From: Tiliqua scincoides
Lineage: Eukaryota; Chordata; Lepidosauria; Squamata; Scincidae
Reading direction: 5' to 3'
Assembly: GCF_035046505.1 (NCBI RefSeq)
Contig: NC_089824.1
Span: forward strand, 33,360,274-33,424,273
DNA: 64,000 nucleotides
How positions within the stretch are numbered: the stretch's first letter is position 1; each line of letters begins with the position of its first letter. The position numbers and the translations under genes were made by a program. Positions 54,926 through 64,000 of the stretch are shown piece after piece. A model generated the notes under the pieces. The model saw nothing but the letters and a program-made list of their open reading frames with translations, did no database searches and was not told the DNA's origin.

Positions 54926-55429
54926 TTAAAGATTTGGAGGGACTTTCCCCCCCTCAATATTTCTGTACAAGTGTATATAAAAAAGGACAGTAATGGTTTT
55001 CATGAGTGCCTAATCCTGTGGCCCAGAGTAATTATTGCCAAGCCATAAGTACAGAAAACAAAATTGTGATCTAGTAAATGACTGTGGTCTAGAAATACCA
55101 AAGATTTTTTTTTTTTTAAAAACAAACACGTTTTAAAAAATGAAGAAGAAAATGATCACAGCTACATAAGCAGAGTAATTAAGTGCTGACAATACTGTAC
55201 AGTGCTCCATATGCCAATGAGTAATAGCACTTTTGACCTAGTGAATGAGAAAGGAGGAAAAACTGGTAATTTCAGTCCTTGATACACTCAGTTACCATTG
55301 GGTAATCCTAAAGGGTCACATGGTCCAGGTTTCTTTTTAAAGTCATCAGTGGGTTTCTTTTTTAGGTAGAGCTGGTGTTTCCTTGGTAGTGTAATTCTTC
55401 TGGGAGGCTGATTTCATTAACTCTTCACA

Positions 55430-58400
55430 ATGTGTGACCAATTTGTGGGAACTTGGAAGCTGGTTTCCAGTGAGAACTTTGAGGATTACATGAAAGAACT
55501 TGGTAAGAAATCAAAGGCTTGTGCTTGTTCAATATGGTTGTGCTAGGAATTTTGTATTTGCCTTTGCTCCTTGGAAATTGAGTCTGTGTGTGTTCTAAAT
55601 ACCCAGTCTTTCAGTCTGCCAGCAGACTGGCTTACTCCTAAATCTTGCAGCCTTTTGGGGGCATGTAGTTTGTGCTTTTTTGTTGTCGTTCCTGAATTGT
55701 TGGGTTTAATGGATTTAGGACTCCTTAATACAGAGAGTGGAATGCTACATTAGGCCAAATTATTTTTCTAGACCTGATGCTCTTAACATGCATCTAAAGC
55801 TGTCTTTATTTGGATTTGCTTTTAAATTATTCTGCATAGTAACCTTACATGTGTTTAGTAGGAAGTAAGATCATTTGAACTTGCTTATGAACAACTCTAA
55901 CGTTGTGCTGTACAGTGATTAAAGAACTACTTTCAATTAAAGAGCTAATGGAGGGGATTTCAGTTATCTACTGTTGGGGGCACAAAGGGCTGAAAGGCTA
56001 ACTATGCAATAGCTGTGGGTGGCCAGTGACTTTTAAGCTACATTTAGGATTACTGTAAAGATTAGATGCTCTAGGAATGTGGTAGGGGCTTGTGTTTTTT
56101 CTTTTTTCCCTTGCTTCTAGGCTAATCTACTTCAGAGCTGAACTTCTGATTCATGGGGGGGTTCTGGCTGTGAAAAGTAAACTTGCTGTTTAGTGAGTCT
56201 TCTAATAGTGGGTTTTAGAAGGTGAGGATGGGACTGTGCTTTGTGGTGGTAATGGTTCCAACGGGGCATTTATCCTGATTTCAAGACATGTTTCCTTGTA
56301 CATGTGTCACTTTGTTTGTTTAAGCTTACATCTGAATAAGTGGGCACCTGATACTAGAGCTTTAGTTCATGTATCTATATGCTGACCATTAGCTAATCCT
56401 TCTAGCTTTAGTGCCCTTCTTGCCTGGCTCCTTACTTTCTAGTTCACACACACACTTCAGTACCTTTATTGGCATATTAAAAGTTTACAGAGAATAAATA
56501 ACATAATAAAATAGAACAGCTTTGGAAATGTTAATTGTTAAATGTTCCAAATGTTTGGAAATGGCGGAATTTTTAGCGGTAGTCTCGAAGGCCAAAGTTT
56601 GAAGTTACTTTCTAGTTCTATAAAGCTTGTTGTGGAAAACTAGATTTGCATGCAAGAAGGTTCCTCAGTGTTACTTACAATTCAAGCATAAAAAACTTGA
56701 CTATAATAAAAAGCCATCTTCTGGCTCTCTGAAATCTAGCATTAATTACACAGGCCTACAAAACTGAGGGTCAAAAGTTTTTCCCAAAATTTATGGTGGT
56801 TTGATATGAATTGCAAAAATGGCATCCATTTTGCCCTATCACATCTAGTTTTGGAGATATAGTATAGCCCCTTTAGTGAATCTCCAAAACTAGACATGAT
56901 AGGGCAAAATGGATGCCATTTTTGCAATCGGCACCCCAAATATACCCAGGAATTGGTGTTTAAGGAAACAAAAGGTGTGTTGGGCTGTGTTACTGGTCAA
57001 ACTTGCATTTTTTCCATAACTGCAAGCTGGCTGCTATCAAGGTTTCATATAGGAGTCTGGCAACATTCTGCCTACTTAATGCTGCTTACAGTTTCAAGTG
57101 GCTTTTGATGCAGTCAAATGAGACACTATAATTTGTGACGAACCAATTTAGATTTGAATGGTGTCTCTCTCCCTGCAGTTGGTATTTATGGGGGGGGAGG
57201 TCCTGCTGACTCAACAGGCTAGCACAGGGCTTTTCAAACTGGGGCGTCGCGATGCCCCAGCCTGCGGGCCCTGGCCCCTGCCCCCTTAAGGGTTGGGGGC
57301 AGCCTGGAGGCATTGAGGAGGCAGCTGCATGATCCCCAGGATCGCGCCGCTCAGGGAGGCTGCAGGGGCTTGGGTACTTCTGTAGCGGAGGTGGGGTGCG
57401 ATTGCTCCGCATCTACTTTCACTGCTGTGGGGAGCCCTGCTGCAGTTCACACCGGGCTCCCCACACCCCTGGGAGGCTGCAGGGGTTTGGGTACGCGATC
57501 CTGGGGATCATGCCGCTGCCTTTCCCTGCCCCTGCTGCCTCCCCCCGCCCACGTAAGAACTTAGTGGCTCTCAAACTCTCCCAGAGAGTTTGAGAACCAC
57601 TGGGCTAGCATGTAGTAAATGCTTTAATAAATGGTTAATAAAAATGGTTAATAAAAATAAATGGTTAATAAAAATGGTTTTATTAACTTGGATAAGTGAA
57701 TATTTAAGTCTTTATTTGCTAGCTCTAGCTTTCAGAATGCCTAGTATTAAAGTGAGTAAAGCTCACAAGTTGTGAACACCTGTAGAGACATTACAGAGAA
57801 TCTTTAGCCAGATGATACATGAACCAGTGGATGGAAATGGTCTACACCAGAAATCATGTAAACTAGGGGGCACTTTTAAATACTGCAGCAGAATATGCTG
57901 AACCCATTCCATGCTCCCAGAATGATTCACTCTTGTCAAGATGACGATCCAGAGAAGTAATGGTAAAATTACTGTTGAGAACTTGCTGTCTGGTCTATTC
58001 TATGCTATGCTTTAAATCTTCTGTTCTACAAGAATTTGTTGCAACCCAGTCTGAGTTGTGCTGCCATCATAACTGGTTGAGTCTTTGCAGGTCACCAAAG
58101 TCGCATGTTTATGATGGGTATGAGACCCTAATGGTGTTTGGTTTGCATTCTAGGTGTAGGATATGCTACAAGGAAGTTGGCTGGTGTTGCCAAACCCAAT
58201 GTGATCATCAGCTGCAATGGTGATACTATAACCATCAAAACAGAGAGCAGCCTGAAGAACACGGTGATTTCCTTCAAGTTGGGGGAAGAGTTTGATGAGA
58301 CCACGGCAGATGACAGGAAAGTAAAAGTAAGCACCCTATATTGTGTAAAGCTTTTTGATTTGAGTCTTATGGTTGCAAGAGAGTCTGTTGCTTAGAGATG

Positions 58401-61344
58401 CCTTGAGGAAATTCAGAGCACCTAATATTCACCTGGGGATGGTGGTAAAGACCTATATTTTCTTTACCAAGGCATGAAACTCATCATCTACCTGTGAAGA
58501 ACGTGGAAATGTAATCTCCCTGGGTGGGTAGTGATAAATGTCTAGAAGCTGCTGGTGTTCATGAGTACCTCAATGGCCAGTTTACTAATCTGGCATACTT
58601 GAATGTGGGTGGTTTGTGCATGGGTTACTATTGATCCAAAATTGGTTTCAGAACTGAGCTCTGGTTCGAAGCAAGGGGATCAGCCAGAGTTGGCCTATCC
58701 CTGAGGCTGGCTGAAATGGTCACCTTGGGCAGCAGGCTGGTGGGATGCCCACTTTATCTACCCACTTTTTTTCTACTACTTAAAGAGCTTCTCCTGCTCC
58801 CTGGATCTGAAAAGCAAGAAGAATTGAACCAAAGAGGAGAGGTAGAAGCTGGCACATTACCAGATAAAGGAGGGGGCAGTGCTTGGTACACAACCTCGGG
58901 TGCTTGGAGGTCTTAGGCTAGTCCTGGGGTTGGCAAGTCTCATGCTATCTAGTACTGGAAAAGTCTGCTTTGTGCAGTAGTGAGCTCTCCCTTGTTTGGA
59001 GTTTATAGGCCTTGAGCTATTGCAAGACCTTCATTCATTTATATAAGTTCATCTTTAATCATTTATTTAAACTTATGTGAATTTATTCAAATTTTAAATG
59101 TAAATTCTTTTTTTTCCTGACCCCCGACACAGTGTCAGAGAGATGATGTGGCCCTCCTGCCAAAAACTTTGGATACCCCTGGCATAGCATAACGAAACAT
59201 GTCTTAATTTGGCCAGAGTGATCTCAATAGTTATGACATGTCAACCTGGACATACTGAGCCACAGTTTTCCTTTTAACTCTTGTTTGGTGTGATGTCTGA
59301 AGTGAGCCCCTAAGTGATTTGTGGTTTGCGATGCCTTCTGCAACTATTGGCTCTCTTCTTGGGCTAGGATACCAACATGACTGCTACTCTCTTTTCCTTT
59401 GCAGAGTATTGTGACACTAGAAAATGGCTCCCTCAATCAGCTGCAGAAATGGGATGGCAAAGAGTCCACGATAAAAAGGAAAATAGGTGATGGAAAGCTT
59501 GTCGTGGTGAGTAAATTCTTTTTTTTTTTTCTTTCAAGCTGCAGTGAGGTATGAGGATAAAAACAAAGTTAATGCAAGGAAATGAAATGGAAGCAAACCC
59601 AAGGTGGCACAAATGTTCTTGGCAAGTCCAATAACATAAATGCTCCTAGCAAATGAGTTCCTTTGCCCATTAAGTTAATGAGGCATGCTATGCAAACACT
59701 AAATTGATATCAAAATGGCTCTCAGGATATGCTTAAAATGTAGGCCTATAAAAAGCTAAGTTAAATGTGTTTGAATTTATGGTAGAACATGGTATTCAAT
59801 ATTTTTACAAGAGTACAGAGGCTTTTTTGCCATTTGGCTGCAGAACTTGACGTGTGTACTATCAATCCTGAGTATAATATACAGACTAAAGAAGGACCCA
59901 GGCAATTAGGCAAAATGAATGTTGGCTTTACATCTAATGTGGGAAGTCTCTGCACAGTCTTCCCTATTACAAAAAAAGGTGTGGATGTCACTGGGCACCA
60001 GATCTTGTGTCGGGAAATGATAAGAGATGACACCTTTAATGGGAGATAAACAAAGCTGCCTAGTTAAAACAGTAAAATTAATACTAGAAAATATCTAAAC
60101 AGTGACTGCTCCTTTGACTTATTAGCCAAAGTTTAGCAGAATAGTTGGCTTTTTCCTGTTTCTGAAATGGAGCATGCATTCATCAGTATATGAAATGCTA
60201 ATGGTATGAGCAGTTCCTATTTCAGAAGCTACCATAATTTGGGAGTTGGTTGCTGGCTGCCAGCCCTTTCAAAGGATTATTGGTACTTAGAGCAGGCTAC
60301 GCCTGCAAAATGACAGCAATAAAACCAAAGATAAGACTACTTGGGATTTCAAAGGTCAAGGCCAGCACCTTGGTATTGGGATCATTTCTAGTTCCAGTTT
60401 TATCGTGAAGTATAATGCCTACAGCCTGTGCTTAAATAGTTGTATTTGGAACTTATTTACCCTTGGGAAGGGGATGAGATATTTGGAGGCAGTCCTGCAG
60501 AAGAAGTTGCAATCCAAACTAGATATTATCATCACATAGATGAAGCAATTCATAATTTAGTTGGTATGTATGTAGATTCAGGTTTAAAAATGGTTTCAGG
60601 TTTCAAAACCAGCAATGGTTTCTTGGTACTTACCTGCAGGTCTTAGCTTCTGGACCAGGGGACCAGGACTAGGAAAAACAAGCTGTTTAGCATAGTATTT
60701 AAACAAATACAAGTTCTTTCTTGATTTTTGTATTAACCCATTTCTGCCCAGCCCACAGATGTAAGCACTTTATCCCTGTTGCGTATCTGCAACGTTGGAC
60801 AGAAACGGCTTTAAGTAAAGAAGGGCATGACTCCAGTCTAGAAAGGACTAACTCTTGTATCTGAATTTCAATTCTGAATAATGTCACTATCAGGAGGGGG
60901 GTGGTGGATAAGGCCTGCTTCTCCCTTGGTTGCTCTGGAGCCATTCCTAAGCATGGCAACTACAAAAAAACTATGGACTGACAGCAGCAGCCTTCTGCAT
61001 TGTGGGTGCCCATTGCTATGAAAGTCCCTGTGACTGTATCATTCTTGCTCACAACCATGTGGGATTGTACCATCTTCTGCACTATTTTGGTTGCATATGA
61101 AGGGAGTTAGTCTCTGGTGATTTGGGGAGACATCTTCCTATCTTATATTGGAAAATACTGTAATGGACAAGTTAAACTCATTGGGTTTCTTCAAATGCTT
61201 CTGTTTGGACAACATAATACCTAAAAAGTTTCATGTTGCATATGCTAAACAAGAGTACCAATTTACTCATACTTCTGTGTGTTTATGTTCTAGGAATGTG
61301 TTATGAACAATGTTGTCTGTACAAGAGTCTATGAGAAAGCATGA
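55430..61344 (+). CDS. FABP4: FABP4-like fatty acid binding protein
   Basis: Complete, four exons with the classical FABP lengths: 55430-55502 (73 nt), 58154-58326 (173), 59405-59506 (102) and 61294-61344 (51), encoding 132 aa. The protein starts [20 protein letters not shown] with the family signature GxWxLxxxxNF. It continues [44 protein letters not shown] and ends CTRVYEKA, with R127 and Y129 in place to hold the fatty acid carboxylate. It is a cytosolic ten-strand beta barrel carrying long-chain fatty acids. MCD, AKPN and LVVECVM favour FABP4; the GSLNQLQ strand is more PMP2-like, so an ancestral FABP4/PMP2-type member is possible. All introns are GT-AG. A TATA-like TTTTTAAAG sits about 90 bp before ATG (55334-55342). 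In human, FABP genes follow IMPA1 in this direction. Confidence 0.93.
56745..56985. mobile_element. Palindromic element in FABP intron 1
   Basis: Arms 56811-56857 and 56881-56927, 47 bp each, are inverted with only two adjacent mismatches (45 of 47), separated by 23 bp. Flanking blocks 'cacaggcctacaaaactgag' and 'gcaccccaaatatacccagg' resemble those around the palindrome at 45996-46229, so both are copies of one family. Confidence 0.7.
57225..57602. mobile_element. hAT-like non-autonomous transposon, GC-rich foldback family
   Basis: Starts CAGGGCTTTTCAAACTGG and ends 'gagtttgagaaccactg'. Perfect 8 bp duplication ggctagca (57217-57224 and 57603-57610). In FABP intron 1. Contains a chance CG-rich block that should not be read as a promoter. 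Confidence 0.88.
57614..57680. repeat. Short tandem of TTAATAAAAATGG-type units
   Basis: Four imperfect copies of 'aaatggttaataaa' directly after the hAT-like element. Confidence 0.7.
59025..59181 (+). mobile_element. Right-end fragment of a hAT-like element
   Basis: 'ggccctcctgccaaaaactt' then 'tggatacccctg' corresponds to the right half of the 25118-25450 family. Left end absent. In FABP intron 2. Confidence 0.45.
60737..60810. mobile_element. 74 bp piggyBac-like MITE
   Basis: Left end CCCATTTCTGCCCA, right end 'ttggacagaaacggc'. TTAA at 60733-60736 and 60811-60814. Same size and sequence family as 7005-7078. In FABP intron 3. Confidence 0.65.
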
Positions 61345-61489
61345 AGACTCCTCTGCTTCAAGGTCCTATTCTTGCACAGAAGGATGGAGCTCAATTCAGG
61401 GAGCTGAGGCCTTCAGTGCTATTGCTTCAAAGAGCTGAAACGTAGACCATTCCAAATGCTGTATTTAAAACAATGTGATGTGATTATAC

Positions 61490-61495
61490 AATAAA
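61490..61495 (+). promoter_or_regulatory. FABP4: FABP4 poly(A) signal AATAAA
   Basis: AATAAA 146 nt after the stop codon, followed by a T/G-rich stretch ('atgttggtcttattcattg'), the normal layout of a vertebrate poly(A) site. The 3' UTR is short, as usual for FABP genes. Confidence 0.8.
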
Positions 61496-61519
61496 GGATT
61501 TGCCTTGAGAAAACTATGT

Positions 61520-63753
61520 TGGTCTTATTCATTGTCCACAATAAAACTGCAAACAAAGCAGAAGTTCAGGTTTTGTGAGATCTGCCCAAGCTTCACTACT
61601 CGAAGTGGTACAGTAAACCTTGTATAACATTCTCTGCTCTAAAGAAAGCTCCAACTCATGAACTGTACAATTATATGTAAATGTGCATATTTTCCCAGGT
61701 GAAAATGAAACTCTTTATTGGAGTTAGTTTCAGGAAAATGGGCTGCAATTCCTTATCGTATCCACCCCAGCATACTGCAGAACACATTAATGATACATCA
61801 AGCCCCTTGGGAGATCATCTAGCCTAGCTTTTAACTCAACAGCTATCTAAAGCTGGCCAAAAGCAGCTATAGGGAGTGATGGCATCAGGAGGGAAGTACT
61901 GGGAACTTTGCCCTTCCTGTTGATGTGTATGTTCAGATGTCAGTCATGGAATTCCATTCAGCCTAGTTTGGCCTTAACTTGTAGAATTTTGCCCTCCTTT
62001 GGATGCTTCATTGACAGAGAGAAGCATGGAGATGAATCGAGGGCTAGAATGTTGGATGAGCATCACCATAGCTGGAGGGGACAGTACTACCTCAGGCACT
62101 AGAAAATATTGGGGTGGTCCCTCAGGAACCACACCACTTAGCTCCATACTCTCTGGGAGTAGTGCTTGTCTTCAGGAACAAATGCTGATCCAATAGAGCG
62201 CTGAGAGTAGGGCTTCATTATGGTACCATCAGCGCTGCCCCACATTGTGCACACACATCCTCATACAGGAATGCATGGAGGAAAGCTTCTGAAGAGGGCT
62301 TATGTAGATCATGCAACTGTCAATATGTTACCCTCCAACTATGGAAAGAGGAGCTGTTGCTTATTGCCTACCATTGGTTGCTTCCCAGAAGCTGAATAGG
62401 TGTTGGACACATTTGCTTTTTTTTAACCTAAATTGGTGTTACCCAAGCTCTATTTGAGGTCACTTTTTGCTTGTCCATTGCTGATTCATCTGCAGCCCTA
62501 GAGGCCTGACAGGGTTACTGAGATGTGAAATGTTAGGTTTTTACAAGAGTCAGGCCCATTAGAAATCTGTCTGTGACAGGTTTTAACTAGTGCCTACCTT
62601 GGTGATACATAGGCTGGCTAGAGCTGTTCTAGGACATAGCAGGCCTTCTGGTCAGCATTTTCAACTCTTAGCAATCCTTTGAAAGAATCTTAGCAACCAA
62701 AAGCTTTGAAGTTGACTTACTTGGTAATTCCATTCAGGTGAAACAAGGGAAGAAAGGAAACTACTTGGATTAATTTTTTTTTAGTTCGGTAGTCAGAATT
62801 CTTAATAAAATAGGGTTTTTTCTGCATGTGCATTTGTATCTTAGGCATACAGTTGCCTAGAGATTGCCTGTTTGCACATTTTCTTGAAAAGGGGGGTATT
62901 AACAGGTCAGCCCCAGAAAGGGCCGAATTCCTTAGCCTATCCAGAATTCATATTGGTTTCAGGCAACCGGAGTGCCAGTATATATCCTATGGCTGTTAAA
63001 AATAGCCCTGGTTAGTATATTCTCTGGCTTGGGCTGTGCTTTTACTCTATACCTAACTGAGGACTTTAAATTAGTGTTGGGCAAGCTCTCCCTAATCAGG
63101 ATCAATACTTGATTATTAAAAATAAATAAATTACCTCCAGCTCAAAAAAATTGTTTATTTGTATGGAGCTCAATTCAGGTCACACCCCTAATGATGTCAT
63201 TGGGAACACAACGGAGTCCAGTCTCCTTCCCCTTCACACCTGCCAACCTGTGACCTGCGCCCAGGTCCTTCTCCCTTGCAGTCATCTTTCTTGCTGCTCC
63301 AGCAGTGGTAGGGGAAGGAATAGACATCTGGCTTCCTTTTCCCTTAATACATGACACACTACTATGGCTGCATGTCTGACAAAGAATTCTGGGAAGTGCT
63401 ATTTTCCCATTGCTTTTGACATTTCCTGGTGCCATTTTCAGCAGTAGAACTAGAAAAAATGACACTTCCCAGTGCTTCTTGAGCGTGGTGATCAGTCATA
63501 CCAGCATGCCAGGCATTAGAAAGAGGAGGAGAAAAAAGAATCTCTTTCCACTGAAGAGAGCAAAATAATTAAGTGCAGGAAGAAGGGGCTTGGTGATGGG
63601 GGAATAACTGGGAGGATGAGATAGGGAGATGGCTTGTGTTCCTCTCTGGCCTGAATTTTCATCTGAGCTGGAAAAGAACTTGCAAGGCAATGTTTACTGC
63701 CTTGTACTGTCCAAAGTACCAAATACCTTGTATTGTCTGAAGTTTGGATGTCC
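61520..63753. other. Gene-free stretch downstream of FABP4
   Basis: No FABP-like exon and no repeat that I can place with confidence. If the FABP cluster continues, its next member lies beyond the window. Confidence 0.4.
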
Positions 63754-64000
63754 AAAGAACATAAGAACAGCCCCACTGGATCAGGCCATAGGCCCATCTA
63801 GTCCAGCTTCCTGGATCTCACAGCAGCCCACCAAATGCCCCAGGGAGCACACCAGATAACAAGAGACCTCATCCTGGTGCCCTCCCTTGCATCTGGCCTT
63901 CTGACATAGCCCATTTTTAAAATCAGGAGGTTGCGCATACACATCATGGCTTGTACCCCATAATGGATTTTTCCTCCAGAAACGTGTCCCCTTTTTAAAG
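63754..64000 (-). mobile_element. CR1-type LINE 3' end, runs off the window
   Basis: Same 3' end as 42638 and 26889, beginning with the AAGAACATAAGAACAGCCCC tail and continuing through 'ccagaaacgtgtcc' to the window edge. The rest lies outside. Confidence 0.85.

Noticed and set aside
57225-57602. CpG island or promoter in FABP intron 1
   Set aside because: The CG-rich sequence is the body of a hAT-like element with perfect 8 bp duplications.

Overview
This window looks like vertebrate nuclear DNA, most likely from a squamate (lizard-type) reptile. Evidence: intron-rich genes with GT-AG splice sites, amniote gene order, CR1-type LINE 3' ends with octamer tails, a 5S-derived SINE, R4/Dong-like LINE sequence and very many short hAT-like and other inverted-repeat DNA elements. 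The species is not identifiable from what I can see. There is no CRISPR, operon or prokaryotic feature.

Four host gene loci are supported, in the order CHMP4C (minus, exon 1 only), ZFAND1 (plus, complete, 8 coding exons, 268 aa), IMPA1 (plus, complete, 8 coding exons plus a probable non-coding first exon, 278 aa) and a FABP4-like fatty acid binding protein gene (plus, complete, 4 exons, 132 aa). As I remember it, this is the gene order of the human 8q21 region (SNX16-CHMP4C-ZFAND1-SLC10A5-IMPA1-FABP cluster). I do not see SLC10A5 between ZFAND1 and IMPA1. A lone FABP exon-2-like sequence lies on the opposite strand between IMPA1 and the intact FABP gene and is probably a relic of a cluster member.

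Layout: 1-7.5 kb is the region beyond CHMP4C exon 1 (probably its intron 1) and holds only repeats. 7.5-8.0 kb is the CHMP4C CpG-rich start. 8.4-12.3 kb is a repeat-filled interval between two divergent promoters, with a 2.25 kb LINE flanked by an 11 bp target duplication. 12.3-20.7 kb is ZFAND1. 20.7-23.1 kb is intergenic. 23.2-34.99 kb is IMPA1 from its CpG-rich start to its poly(A) signal. 35-55.4 kb is a gene-poor repeat landscape with the FABP relic, a probable solo LTR, SINEs and an R4/Dong-like LINE tail. 55.4-61.5 kb is the FABP gene. 61.5-64 kb is empty apart from a CR1 end.

The genes do not form one pathway. CHMP4C is an ESCRT-III subunit, ZFAND1 links stress granules to p97 and the proteasome, IMPA1 regenerates free inositol, and FABP4 carries fatty acids. 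The most distinctive content is a group of short inverted-repeat elements of three size classes (about 90, 175 and 500 bp). They share an AATCCTA-type terminal motif and are flanked by 3 bp repeats, mostly of TNA form, in places stacked in tandem. Other notable items are hAT-like elements with clear 8 bp target duplications, one of which ends 24 bp before a ZFAND1 exon, and a SINE whose tail matches the 3' end of the LINE in the same window.
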